Position numbers and translations under genes: made by a program. A DNA stretch of 64,000 nucleotides from Euryodendron excelsum (taxonomy: Eukaryota > Streptophyta > Magnoliopsida > Ericales > Pentaphylacaceae), in the NCBI GenBank assembly GCA_033060915.1, contig CM065378.1, positions 57,965,001 through 58,029,000 of the forward strand, written 5' to 3'. Below are positions 32,901-44,800 of the stretch, in pieces. Every line of letters starts with the position of its first letter. Within the stretch, counting starts at the first letter, position 1. The notes beneath the pieces were generated by a model that searched no databases, had not been told where the DNA came from, and saw nothing but the letters and a program-made list of their open reading frames with translations.

Positions 32901-33503
32901 CATTATCAGCACCAATCTCTAAATACTTCGGTAGGCTGACTTTAACTTGTCTTAGAAATTACTCATGAATCTAGTGTAGTACCGGAAGTGATCTTTGTTG
33001 GTAGGGAATTTACGCACCCTAGTCTGTGAATACATATTCTGGCATTATACTTGATAGGTCTAATATTCAATTACCAGTCGCAGTAGTAACATAAACTGTG
33101 TAGCTCTTCGATGGCTAGCATTGATATATATATGGTTGTCCATTGATATATATATATATATATATATGGTTGTGTGGGTATGTAGTTTGATAGATTGTCT
33201 CCATTTGAATTTGCGTAATTATGCATAGAGACTTCAACTAGTAGGACCTTTTAGTGGAATAAATAATTAGAACTGCGAGCTCTCAATTGCTGGGGAGATA
33301 TATCTGTTCTTTGGGTGGAAAGAGAGAAGAATCCTCTTGATCTGGCTGTGCCCTTCATACTTGATATTGTTCTAACTTATTATGAACTCGGGATATTGAT
33401 ATACCTATTTACATCCTTACTGGATCTTATCTGCAATTGTCTATTGATACATTTATGCAAGATTATATATATGCTCTCCATACGTTCCAATGAACATATC
33501 TAT
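32901..33503 (+). other. Leader of C1
   Basis: Untranslated leader of C1 between its 5' LTR and the G2 insertion. It contains AT microsatellites (33123-33167). No coding content recognised. Confidence 0.6.
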
Positions 33504-33990
33504 TGTAGGTGAAATTTTTAGGAAAACCGGTTAAACACTCGAAACCGAATTAATGAGCACGAACAATCTACAAGAAAAGAAGGCGATGAGAATGTCTCAA
33601 GTCTCTTTGGGCCGAAGGCACTCCGATGATTAAGTTAATAAGCTTAATCTCAATGAATAGAATAAAATACTGTATAACTACAACTCAAGTGAATGTACCT
33701 TACACCTTAATGGTATGGGGTATTTATAGTGCTCGGAATGTCTTAATCCCATAGGAAATTGTATTTTGTATCCTTCTAGGAGTTAATCTCTTTCGGATAA
33801 TTGCTTAGTGTCCTAATCCTTCTAGGAATGGACTTACATATGTTCCACTGACTTGGTCTTTGCTGGATTTGCCACAATTGGGGCCTTTATCTGGGTACTG
33901 GTTAATTTTGGCCTTTCCCTGTCCAGGTCGGCAATACTTTGTCAGACGGGCCTAATACAATAATTTTGGGCCTCATTATTTTGACCCATA
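33504..33990 (-). repeat. 3' LTR of G2
   Basis: 487 bp; on the plus strand from tgtaggtgaaattttt to gacccata. The element TATA box (revcomp of tatttata, near 33721) reads ctataaatacc on the minus strand. Confidence 0.88.
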
Positions 33991-34743
33991 ATTGCCCCCC
34001 AACCCTAGTGCCTTTCGGAAGGGGGCTGGGGCTGGTGCTTAACAATTGTAGATACACGATAGACGGCGCACGCTCAGTTCAGTCATCAATTACCATTTAA
34101 TGAAATGTGACTGTTAGGAAACCCAATGCTTTTTGCGGTCGATTCACATTTTTCTGTAAGTGAGGAGTCTTTTCTGTCTAAACAAAACGCTAGATCGACG
34201 ATACACTGTGCATTCTGACTTTGATCATCAGCGAAGAAACCCTGTAAGTCCCACTTGTTCGTCTTCTTTATTTGCTTCCCAACTTGAAAACCCTAGGATC
34301 TTTATGTTATCTTTCATGGCAAACAAGTTTAGAAGTATGGTTGATAGTCTCGCCGCCGATGCAGCGTTTAAGCGTAAACACGACTTCCCAGAAAGGGTAG
34401 ATATTAAGTTAATCAGGCCCAAGGACGATGGCTGGTTCGAGAATGAAGAGGGGACTCCTTTCCCCTTAATCACCATTGTTGAGGGTGGACTTAGGTTCCC
34501 GGTTCACCCTTTCCTTACCGCTGTCTTGAACCACTATGGAATCACCATCATCCAACTCTAGTCTCATGGGTATAGGATAGTTATGGGGATAACCGAAATT
34601 GAATAGGAGCTTAAACCAGAACTTGGGCCTTTACGAGTTCGATTACTGCTACATGGGTGTAGAGTTAAGTGGGGCTAGGTCGGACCGAAAGAGGTATCAC
34701 TTCCATGTTAGGGGTGCGTCAAGGGAATTAGTCCAGTTCCTCC

Positions 34744-36035
34744 TGTTAGGAATTTATACTAAAAGACATACTTTGTATAATGGCTTTAATATTTATTAAT
34801 AAATTAGTTATTCCATTTTAATGAGAATATGTGTGAGCAATGGTTGCATTGCATTATTTATTTAATGATTATGCATGTGTATCTCTTATTTTATATAGTA
34901 GATAATTTGGTGTGTGGAGTACGGCTTACACACGAAAGATTAGATCATTGGTTTTTATGGAATATAAGCTTATCGTTCATAGTCTTAGATGGAACTGAAC
35001 ACACCATCAGTAAAATTGTAGTACAAGATTTTAATAGGTCTGTCTTGACTATGGAGGACGGTATAGTTCCAACTCTTTGTACTAGTATACTTTGTGTGTA
35101 TTGAACAGGACCGTGTTGAGGTAATTGTTTTTATACTGACTATATGAAACAATTAATACCTCATGATTATTATGAGTGCTTATACTCTTAATCCTAATAT
35201 AATAATTAGACACGTGCATATAGTGTTTATTGTTTTGATTCACAGAAGAGTGAGATTCTTTGTGGGTCAATAAACTCAGTGAATTGGATAATAACATTAC
35301 GTGTATGGTGAATATTAATTATTGATGAAATCCACGTCCCGATGTAGGGATTGATGATACCCTTTTGAGGAAGCTTATAAGCTTTGATTATGTCAAACCC
35401 TGCAGGTGGATTATAAATTCGACATATCAAATAAGTTAAGTGGAAGGTCTCAAGGAATTAAATAAGTCTATTAAATTTAATTATCAGTAATTTAATTTAA
35501 TAGACGGGTATCTATAATCTTAACGTGGGGAGATAAATAAGTATTTAATAATATGGAGCTCGAAATATAATTCCTAATATAACAGGGAGTGCAATTATAA
35601 TTCATTAGTGGTATCAATTATAATTTACGTAAATAGGGATCAATCCTGGTTGGATTAGGAATCCTTATTTGCCTGGTTATACTAATCATGTGGTCCCTGT
35701 TGTAGCCTCTATAGATATGCACTCTAAGAGTTGCTAAGGTTATGCTTGCGCATAATTGAGAGATACACGTTTTTGTGAGGAAAAGAAACCTTAGCAGCGG
35801 TGAGCCCACTCTCTCTGAAGTAAGGCGTGTATGAGGGATACAACAGAAGTCTGAAGGTTAAGTTCGAGCAGTTGATTCGTGTTTGTTGTTGTTGCTTTTT
35901 ATTCGGGATCAAACCAGAGATATCTCGAAGGTATGATTCTAATCACGTAGATTAGGCAATGCTAGTCAGATCACAATTTTGGTATTATATGTATATACTA
36001 TAGCCAAGTCGTGAACAATTCTACAGTCCCCAACA
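34744..36035 (+). mobile_element. Solo LTR inserted in the G2 antisense gene
   Basis: 1292 bp starting tgttaggaatttatac and ending gtccccaaca, flanked by an exact cctcc duplication (34739-34743, 36036-36040). Removing it and one cctcc restores the reading frame of the antisense gene across the site. There is no coding content. Ends and length fit a copia LTR; the orientation is a guess. Confidence 0.85.
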
Positions 36036-36184
36036 CCTCCCCAGTTCAAGGAAGGGGATTGATAATGTGATTGTAAAAGTAAACAGGCCATGGGAGTTCG
36101 GGGACATCCCAGATGAGGTTCCCCCAGCAATGAGATGCCCCAAGGTTCCGAAGAAAATAAGTGGAACCCCACATTCTCTAACAG

Positions 36185-36251
36185 GTTTTTCTTGTATCTT
36201 TGCTTTCACCTGTCTCTGCTAATTCTTAACATTTTGTTTTTGTCTTTGTAG
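36185..36251 (+). other. Predicted intron 1 of the antisense gene in G2
   Basis: Donor gtttttct and acceptor gtctttgtag, 67 nt, T-rich. It separates the GIDNV block from the KGEGDLRG block, as the intron at 20554-20630 does in G1. Confidence 0.5.
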
Positions 36252-37015
36252 CTTACTTTGGCATTAAAGACAAAGAGCTTAAACAAGTTGGTGTAGACAT
36301 CGTTGCTCTCGACTAAGTCTGGGTGTACAAGGGTGAGGGCGATTTGAGAGGAATTGGTCGAGCTACACACATACTACTAGGATACCCAATTCGGTACTAG
36401 TTCTTCTCAACCATTTACGGAGTTCCGGAGGACGTGATTGTTGTTCAGAAGGTGGAAGCTGGCTTGTACCAGTGTGGGAACTTTCCATCTGTCCTGCCTC
36501 AACTGCCTGCAGTTGAAAGTGGTACGAAACGTCCACAGCCCCGCCATTTGGCGACCCTCCTTAAAAAGAATGCAACCAAGAAGAGGAAGGGAAATGGAGC
36601 GAGTGCATCCATGGACGTTGGTGCCGTTGTCGTTGCTACTTCCATGTCCACGCCATCTCTAGCCATCATAGCCTCGATGGTGCCCCTAGTGATTGATCTG
36701 GTGGAGCCAATGGTGCTTTAAGAAATGACGAAGAAAAGGCGGTTGGTGAAAGCTATTGAGGCTGATGACGGTTCAGAGAGATCAGCATGGCTTGAGGAAG
36801 AGGACATGGGTAAAGGAAAGGAAAAGGAGGCCGAGGAGTTTGTGGTTCGGCCACAAATTGGTGATCGCGCCATGACCCCCGAAGACTCAATTCTTTTTAA
36901 TGCTGATGTTGCTATCAGGGCTCTTCAAACCGTTGTGCCACTTGGCGATATCAAGGAGTTGAGCGAGACATCCACTGAAGATATCTTTAAGGGGATAGCT
37001 CATGCCTCGATGATG

Positions 37016-37100
37016 GTAAGTCGTCTTACCTTTCTATTATTTTGGTTAATTTTTTGCTCGACTTTTTATTGATGCAATGAATTGCCTTGTTTCTAACCAG
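37016..37100 (+). other. Predicted intron 2 of the antisense gene in G2
   Basis: Donor gtaagtcg is a near-consensus plant donor after gatgatg; acceptor tttctaaccag before ggtgcc; 85 nt, T-rich. Confidence 0.6.
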
Positions 37101-38164
37101 GGTGCCATCTAGGGCTTGGAAACCATGCAACGTTACTACAGCTTACGTGATTGGCACAAGAGCTTGATACAGAAGTATGGCGAGCTTAAAAATTACTTCC
37201 ACGTCCAAGACCGGGATGCTCAAAATTTAAGAACGATGCTATGAAGTACTAAGGCTGCCCTTATGAAACTCTGGCCTGCCTTAAGCAGAAGGATGAGGAC
37301 TTCCAAGCAATGAAGGCAGAGAATGAGGCTTTGAAGGTTCGAGTTGCTGAAGCTGAGAAGTCAGAATCTAAAGTGAAGGCAGGCTTGGCTGAAGCCATAA
37401 TGGATCTAGAGAAGTTGAAGGCAGAATCACAGGCCCAATATACAAAGGGCTATCAGGATGTCGAAGACATTTATGAAGCTCAAGTGAAGCAAATTTGTGA
37501 GCAACTCTTTTAGGAAGGCTGGAAAGCGGCCATGAGAAAATAAGCTCTAGATATATCTTCTTCTTTCTGGATGAAGATACCAGTTCATGCTGAAGCCGAT
37601 ATGGGGTTTGATGCAAAGGTTGATGAAGGCGAAAAAGAAGAAGAAGAGGCTCTCCATGGGGTCAAGCCAGCTGAAACCAGCCTTCATGCAGATTTGCCTC
37701 CTGCTGTGGAGAACCCCCTTGCCGAAATGAACCTTTCCGAGACAAATCAGTTCGCTGAGTTGAACAATGTTGTTGAACAACCCTCCGTTTTGACCAATGC
37801 TGCTACCGAGCTATCTTTTGCTGTGATTGATGCTAATTTGTCTTCTACTAAAGTTATTCCTATTGTTGATGTGCCCTTGTAATTATGCCTGTGGGCAAAA
37901 CATTCTATGCTCGGTTTCTTTAATAGAATGACATTTTTGGCTATCCCAATTCTTTTTTATAGCATGTTTTTATGTTCAAGTCTTTTTGATGTTTTTACTT
38001 CACACTTGATCTGAAACTAGTTTTAGACCAAGACATTTTGGTCATACTGTTTTACCCAAATCAGTGCTTAGTTTTCTACCAAGTTGAATGAGTTTTAGGC
38101 ATTCTTTTTCCGACCAGCCATACTTAGGCAGGGCCAAGGTTTTCTTAATTTTCTTTACTCAACA

Positions 38165-38605
38165 TTCTTTAGTCTTTGTGGCCTTCATTAGCCGACCTAC
38201 CCAACTTGGGCAAGACCAAATTTTTACACTTGGTTTTTGTGGCCTTTATTGGCCGACCTGGCCAACTTGGGCAGGACTAAGGTTTTTACACTTGATTTTT
38301 GTGGCCTTTATTGGCTAACCTGCCAAACTTGGGTAGGACCAAATTTTTACACTTGGTTTTTGTGGCCTTCATTGGCTGATCTGCCCAGCTTGGACAGAAC
38401 CAAGTTCTTACACTTGGTTTTTAGGGCCTTTATTGGCCGACCTGCCTAAATTGGACAGTACCAAATTTTTACACTTGGTTTTTAGGGCCTTCATTAGCCG
38501 ACCTACCTAACTTGGACAGAACCAAGTTTTTACACTTGGTTTTTGTGGCCTTCATTAGTCGACCTGCCCAACTTGGACAAGGCCAAGTTTTTACACTTGC
38601 TTTTG
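38165..38605 (-). repeat. Tandem repeat of 61 bp in G2, same family as in G1
   Basis: About seven copies spaced 61 bp apart; the tttttacacttgg phrase occurs at about 38226, 38287, 38349, 38410, 38471, 38532 and (variant) 38593. On the minus strand each reads like caagtgtaaaaatttggtcc, then caagttgggcaggtcggcc. It lies between the 3' end of integrase and the 3' end of the plus-strand antisense gene. The short frames at 38088-38318 and 38237-38449 are translations of the repeat, not genes. Confidence 0.9.
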
Positions 38606-38769
38606 TCTTACTTTGGTGCTTGCTTGCTGAAGTAGCATTAGACATGTAGATTTGTAGAATAACTCCCAGTTTTATTGATAATGTGTAACAAAGTATTGTT
38701 GTTGGTGATTACATCCATCGGGAATAAGAAGGCTGTTATTGATAGAACTTCTTAAAATTGTTAGCGTTC

Positions 38770-39985
38770 CATGGTCGAGGTAGTTGTCGCCCTTCTTTGA
38801 CAATTTCCAGTTAGTATATCCCCACGCTGACTTGGGACGCAACTAGATAAGGGCCTTCATAGTTTGGGTCGAGCTTCCCATCTGCTGGATTCTTGGTTGT
38901 CCCTAATACTTTTCTTAACACTAGTTCACCGGGAGCAAAAGCTCTTTGCTGGACTCGTTTGTTGTAATCTCGGCTCAGCTGCTAGTGATATCCAGTAAGT
39001 TTGAGTAGGACAACCTCCCTTTTCTCTTCAATAAGGTGGAGGTCCTTTGCCAAAGTCTAGTCATTGAGGCCGATGTCAAATATTGTTGTTTTAATGGTAG
39101 GAAGTCCAACTTCCAAGGGTATTACTGCCTCCACCCCATATGCCATCGAGAAAGAAGTTTCTTCAATAGATCTCCTTGGAGTGGTTCTATAAGACCATCA
39201 GACACTCGGAAGTTCTTCAACCCATCTTCCCTTAGCTTTTTCCAGCCTCTTTTTTTATTCCATTTAGCATGGTCTTGTTTGATATTTTGGCTTGTCCATT
39301 GCACTGTGGGTAGGCCGGTGTTGAGTAATAATTCTTGATCTCAAGCCCGTTGCAAAATTCTCTGAACATGTTGTCGTCGAACTAGGTGCCGTTATCTGAA
39401 ACCAATGTGCAGGGTATGCTAAATCTTGTAATAATGCTCCTCCATGCAAACCGTTTAATGTCAACTTCTCTGATAGTAGATAGGGGTTCTACTTCCACCC
39501 ACTTGGTAAAGTAGTCAGTTGCCACTACAAGGAATTTTTTATTTCCTGGAGCTTAGGGAAGTGAGCCGACTATATCCAATCTCCACTGTGCAAAAAGCCA
39601 TGAGCTGGTGATTGTAGTGAGGTCCTCGGTAGGCTGGTGGATTATCGGAGAGAACTTGTGGCACTTTTCACATTTCAGAACATACTGGGTGGTATCCTTC
39701 TGCATATAGGGCCACTAATAGCCTTGAGAAATAGCTTGGCGCGCAATAGATCTTCCATCGACATGACTCCTGTAGATACATTCATGGATTTCAAACAGAA
39801 TGCCCTACACTTTGTCGGGGTGGACAAAATAAAGATAGGCGCCAGTGAATGATCTTCTATACAGTTCTTTGTCAAGTGCTAGCCAATACTTTAGTGATTT
39901 GTTCTTGATTCTTCTGGCCTTGTTCTTATCTTCTGGCAACTCATCCTTGTCGAGGTAAGAGGTGATCGGGTCCATCCAAGATAGC
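38770..39985 (-). pseudogene. Integrase of G2 (degenerate)
   Basis: On the minus strand: KDELPEDKNKARRI, HHCC region (ending [18 protein letters not shown]), LDIVGSLP (first Asp), ATDYFTKWVEVEPLSTIREV, TLVSDNGT (second Asp), then PQCNGQAKISNK, where the catalytic Glu is replaced by Lys. Stops and frameshifts follow in the C-terminal part. Confidence 0.82.
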
Positions 39986-41035
39986 CCTGATTGCTCAATA
40001 GGGAAGGCTTACGCTTCTTCCTGAAATATGCTTGGGCTAGGGAGCGTTTCCACATGAATTGTTCTCTTTAATCCTGACTTTAGGATCGCCGCCAGAGTTG
40101 CTAAGGCATCGGCGTGAGCATTGCTATCACGGCTAATATGATGGAGTTTGTATTTGTTGAATTTGTCGAGGAGGTCTTTTGCTTTTGCCAAGTATTGCGC
40201 CATCCTGTCATTTTTTGCCATATACTCCCATAATCTGGTTAACCACCAATTTGGAATCTGAATATATAGCTATCTTAGCAATTTTGAGCTCTATAGCTCG
40301 GCGCAGTTCGGCGAGCAAAGCCTTGTATTCTGACTCGTAATTTGATACAGCAAACTCCAACTTTATTGCCTACTCTAATGCTGTACCATTTGGTATGATT
40401 TGGACTATACCTGATCCTGCTCCCTGTCGTTGGATGCTCCATCAACAAAGAGTTTCCAATGATCAGCATTCTCCCATAGCTCCAAGGAGGGTTCACAATT
40501 CGGTTGACTGGCATCAAGTGTTGAATGGGTTCCTGGGGCAGTTCAATGAAAAATTTAACAATAAAATATGCAAGTACCTGACCTTTAACCACTAACCTGG
40601 GTAGGAATTTGATGTCAAACTCTCCTAACACCACCGCCCATTTTGCTAGTCTTCCTGAGAAATCAGCTCTTTTGAGCAGAGGTTTTAGCTGATGATCAAT
40701 TAAGACAATAATGGTGTGGGCCCTGAAGTAGTGCACCAATTTATGTGACGCTACTACCAAGGCTAGGGCTAACTTCTCCAGTGGAAGATATCTGCTTTAT
40801 GCTCCTAGAAGAGTTTTGCTGATGTAATAGACTGGCTTTTGCTGGCGAAGTAGGACGACGCTTACAGCATGGTCTGATACTGCCAGATAAAGATAGAGTC
40901 CTTCATGTTTTAGCGGTGTAGAAAGTAGTGGTGGCTAAAACAGATATTTCTTCAGGTTGGCGAGGGCCTGGTCATACTCAGGACTCCAGTTAAACTGCTC
41001 CCATTTTTTCAGAAGTTGGAAGAATGGCTAGCATT
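39985..41035 (-). pseudogene. RNase H and second RNase H of G2
   Basis: From the upstream side: KCXPFFQLLKK-type RT tail, then LKKYLFXPPLLSTPLKHEGL, YLYLAVSDHAVSVVLLRQ, then KLVHYFRAHTIIVLIDHQLK and [20 protein letters not shown] (40275-40760). The second RNase H continues to AKNDRMAQYLAKAKDLLDKF and ISRDSNAHADALATLAAILK (40009-40221). Arrangement as in G1. Confidence 0.82.
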
Positions 41036-41039
41036 TATC

Positions 41040-42290
41040 TGTGATAGGAACAAAACTTCCTCTGGTCTCGAGCAATAGGGTCTCATCCCATTTTCAGAGG
41101 CCACTTAAAGAAAGGTTTGTCTTGTATTTGGGGCAAAATTCTATATATTGGGTCCTTAAAGACTGTGTTGACCCCTTTTGTTGCTTTTTTGCCTTGGATA
41201 TTGTTGTGTTCTCCTCACGTCTGGGCTTCTTACTCTCCTGCCCATCTTTCTTCTTTGTCTTCTCGCTAACCTTCTCCTGTGTTGGTTGTTCTAAATTTTC
41301 TTCCACCCACACTTACTATTCAATCCTTACCATCAGGTCCTATATACGAGTGACTGGTTTCTTCATGAGGGACTGCCTCAAGTGATGTTCTCTAGGAAGG
41401 CCGATCTTCAACTGTGCAACAGCCAACTGCTTGTTGCAGTCCTCTATCTCATTATAAGCCTCCCAATATCTCCTTGCATATGCGCGCAATCACTCGTCAT
41501 CTTTCTTCTGCAAGGTCAGCAAGTAGTCCACCTCCTTAAGCTATTTGTTGTTTGCTATGAAACGGTTTGCAAATAGCTCGACAAGTTATCTCCAGCTTGA
41601 CACTGATTTGGACTGCAGCTTGTTGAACCATCGTAGAACTACCTTTCCTATGCTTTAAGGGAAAACTCGACACATGAATGAATCATCATAGCTTTATAGT
41701 GCCATCATCTGCTTGTAGTGCCAAACATGAATAATGGGATCTAACTTCCCATCATAAGGCATAAACGTCTGTAGGGCAAATTTCCTTGGAGGTCGGCATG
41801 CATCACTCTCTTCTGTGAAAGGGGTGGAGGTAATCTGGTTTAGAGCTCTCCTGGCTATATCTCAGGCTGTCCACCCCTTTTGGTGCTTATCCTAATTGTC
41901 GAGCCGATCTTCTAACCACTTGTCCCAATCCTGTTGCTCTGGCTCGACCCTTGCCAGGTCCCTTGTTGGTCACCGATTCCTCCTAGGCTGTCGATCTTCC
42001 CGTCGTTTAATATAACTATACTAGCTGTATGGCTCCCTGTTGCACGTGTGGCCAGGGGACTTATATTTCTTGAACTCCTTTTGTGCCGCCGATCTGGTGA
42101 TCTCTCAGGCACTTGTCCATCTCGTCTGGCAATCGCCTCCCTCATTACTTCAATTGTCTCCCTGAGGTGGGCAATCTCTTCATCCCACTGCCAGATCTCC
42201 CGTTCAGTTGTTCGAAGTGACAAGTTACTGGGAACTCAGCTACTAGATGGTGATGGATTCAAATTCCTTCGATAATGGCTTCGGCAGTTT
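41040..42290 (-). pseudogene. gag of G2, truncated by deletion into RNase H
   Basis: On the minus strand the N-terminal part has EIWQWDEEIAHLRETIEVMR and RRDGQVPERSPDRRHKRSS (41912-42223), matching the equivalent part of G1. The gag core is heavily frameshifted (about 41400-41750). The end reads [20 protein letters not shown] and ARDQRKFCSYH, which in G1 precedes the knuckle and protease. Here it passes within a few codons into the RT tail before RNase H at about 41035, so roughly 1.8 kb (knuckle, protease, RT) are gone. Confidence 0.78.
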
Positions 42291-42550
42291 AGATTTTGGG
42301 CATACTATGAAGCCCGTGCTGAATCTTTCTGTCTTTCTGACAAGTTGCCTCCAGGGAATTGTATCTCTGACGTGATAAATTATCCTCTAGGAGTTCGCGG
42401 CGGATCATCATCATGCTGACTTGATTGGTGTGTGCCGTCGTGGCTACGAACATCATGGCTGTCATTTGGTTCCTTACTGGTGGGATCAACTTCTCTTTTG
42501 AGATAGCTGGTAATCATCGTTATGTAGATCTTCTCACAGACGACGCTAAT

Positions 42551-43038
42551 TATAGGTGAAATTTTTAGGAAAGCCCGGCTGAACTCTAGAAACCGAAGTG
42601 ATAAACATAAACAATCTGCGAGAGAAGAAGGCAATGAGAATGTCTCGGGCCTCTTTGGGCCGAAGGCACTCCGATGATTAAGTTAGTAAGCTTAATCTCA
42701 ATGAATCGAATAAAATATTGTAGAGCTAAAACTCAAGTGAACGTACCTTACACCTTAATGGTATGGGGTATTTATATTGCTCGAAATGCCTTAATCCCAT
42801 AAGGAATTGTATTATGTATCCTCCTAAGAGTTAATCTATTTTAGATAATTGTTTAGTGTCCTAATCCTTCTATGAATGGATTTACATATGTTCCACTGAC
42901 TTGGTCTTTGCTGGATTTGCCACAATTGGGGTCTTCATCTGGGTACTGGTTAATTTGGGTCTTTCCTAGTCCAAGTTGACAATACGTTGCCAGACGGGCT
43001 TGGTACAATAATTCTGGGCCTCATTATTTTGACCCACA
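42551..43038 (-). repeat. 5' LTR of G2
   Basis: 488 bp; minus-strand start tgtgggtcaaaataatgagg, end cacctata. It is followed on the minus strand by the primer-binding region tagcgtcgtctgtgagaag (42531-42549), a mutated TGGCGCCGTCTGTGGGAA site. Confidence 0.88.
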
Positions 43039-43186
43039 TCTATAATCAATATATATTATTGTTCTTGATAGATCTCCTGTATGAGAATATTATTTGACAA
43101 AAATTCTATAATATGTTTTATTTATATTATTAGTGTGTTATCATGATTTAGATTTCAAAACTTTGTTATCTTGTAGGTGTAGCATT

Positions 43187-44120
43187 ATGAAAATGTAAAA
43201 TCTCGCAAATCTAGAATTTATCACTTTTGACATTTCGGGAGAAAAGTATTTATCCTAAGTAATTGATGTTGAGATCCATTTATGTGCAAAAGACCTTGAA
43301 AATACTATAAAAGAATAAAATAAAAAATTCCAACAGCATCATGCAAAAGCAATAATGTTTCTTTGCCATTATATTCACGAAGAATTAAAAACTAAAAACC
43401 TTATGGTAAAAGACCCACTGACACTATGACAAAATTTAAATGAGAGATATGAGCATTAGAAAATCATGTTTCTCCCCAGAACTCGCTATGATTAGATGCA
43501 TCTAAGGTTGCAAGATTTTAAAGCTGTTAATGAGTACAATCCTGCATTATTTAAAATTAGCTTACAATTGAAATTATGTGGACAAAATATTACTGATGAA
43601 GATATGTTAGAAAAAATATACTTCACATTTCATGTTTCAAATGTGCTCATGCAACAGCAATATCTAGAGTGAGGTTTTAAGAAATATTTAAAATTGATTT
43701 CATGTCTTCTTCTGGCTAAACAAAATAATGAGTTTCTGATGAAAAATCACCAGTCTCGCCTGACTGACTCTACACCATTCCTTGAAGTGAATGTAACCTC
43801 ATTTTATGGGTGTAGTCGTGGACGTGGCCGCGGACGTGGTCGTGACAAAAATAATTTTCGTAATCGTGGAGGTTGCCGTGGAGGTAACAGTTATAATTCT
43901 TCAAGTTCTTAAGTAAAGAATACTACACCACACCACCAGTAATGGAACAACTCTGAAATAAAACAAGAAAATGGAAAAGGTTAACAGAATAAACAAGAAG
44001 ATGTTTGTTATAGGTGTGGTATGAAAGGGCATTGGTCACGTACTTGTCATACGCCTAAACCCTTGATTGATCTTTATTAAGTATCAACAAAAGATAAAGG
44101 GAAAAAAGGTTGAAATGAAT
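43187..44120 (+). pseudogene. gag of C1 (degenerate)
   Basis: Frames in series give NLEFITFDISGEKYLS, EIHLCAKDLENTIKE, a HLRLQDFKAVNEYNPALFKI-like block near 43500-43570, and then 43694-43912 with LISCLLLAKQNNEFLMKNHQ. An Arg/Gly-rich run follows ([14 protein letters not shown]). A CCHC zinc knuckle (CYRCGMKGHWSRTCHTPK) lies near 44008-44061. Stops are frequent. It matches a common plant copia gag type. Confidence 0.8.
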
Positions 44121-44346
44121 TTCACAAACTTTGATGGCTCAATAGAAGTCACTCATCTTGATGTTTCAGATTTCTTTGAAGATCGTGATGAAAAAATATA
44201 TCACTTAATTGGTGATGAAAATGTCCATATCAACTAGTTTATATTCTTGTTCTTTTAGTTTATTGTCAATTTTTGTGACGTTTTCTTAAGTATGTTTCTT
44301 TTTAATGAATGTTTTTGTTTCCTTATAAATAAGTAATTTTAATATT

Positions 44347-44800
44347 TTGTATAGAGGTATGAAATCTACTAAAGTATTAATAGCTTTTAAGATGAATGAT
44401 GGAGATATATGTCTAGTAGATAGTGCAACAACCCATACAATTCTTCGAGAGAAAAAATATTTTGTCAGCTTAATGTTAGCCGAAAATAATGTTAAGACAA
44501 TATCTTGCACTACAAAATTAATTGAAAATTCCGGAAGAGCCAATATATTATTACCAAAATGAACAAAACTCTATATTGATGATGGTATGTATTCAACTAA
44601 AGTAACAAAGAATTTGCTCAGTTTTAAAGATATACGTAATAATAGGTATCATACAGAAACAACAAATGAATGTAATAAAGAATATTTTTATATTACTTCT
44701 ATTGTTTCATGCCAGAACCATATACTGAAAAAACTTTACATTCTCTTCTTGATTATATTATACAACTATAAGAATTATGGGATTACCTGAAGTGATGTAC
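44347..44800 (+). pseudogene. Protease region of C1
   Basis: MNDGDICLVDSATTHTIL carries the copia protease motif DSA. It is followed by YFVSLMLAENNVKTISCTTK and, after a stop, by TKVTKNLLSFKDIRNNRYH, which is normal for the stretch between protease and integrase. Confidence 0.8.

Larger units (their letters stand above)
34160..37881 (+). pseudogene. Antisense gene in G2 with Transposase_28-like domain and two introns
   Basis: Runs opposite to G2 gag-pol. The first part (34160-34561 and on) contains MANKFRSMVDSLAADAAF, then EGTPFPLITIVEGGLRFPVH and PFLTAVLNHYGITIIQL, a stop, then LGLYEFDYCYMGVEL and the SRELVQFL region, where a solo LTR is inserted (34744-36035). Past the insert the frame continues with SSRKGIDNVIV, matching [11 protein letters not shown] of G1. 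Predicted introns at 36185-36251 and 37016-37100. The middle part has KGEGDLRGIGRATHILLGYP, matching [20 protein letters not shown] of G1. The end has a coiled coil (37310-37513: ENEALKVRVAEAEKSESKV) and an acidic tail (GEKEEEEALHG) to a stop at 37881. Several stops and frame changes. It resembles the 'putative gypsy type transposon' family; function unknown. Confidence 0.72.
33504..43038 (-). mobile_element. Ty3/gypsy retrotransposon, Tat type (element G2), minus strand
   Basis: LTRs at 33504-33990 (3' LTR) and 42551-43038 (5' LTR), near-equal in length and highly similar (gggccgaaggcactccgatg in both). Exact 5-bp target duplication tctat at 33499-33503 and 43039-43043. On the minus strand: primer-binding site at 42533-42548, gag 42280-41060, RNase H, second RNase H, integrase to about 38770, tandem repeat, then an antisense gene on the plus strand and a purine tract (ggttggggggcaat) beside the 3' LTR. 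A deletion has removed protease and most of RT. It is also interrupted by a solo LTR at 34744-36035. Confidence 0.92.

Noticed and set aside
38088..38449. Frames of about 70-76 codons with repeated FVAFIG/WPLLADL phrases
   Set aside because: Translations of the 61-bp tandem repeat.
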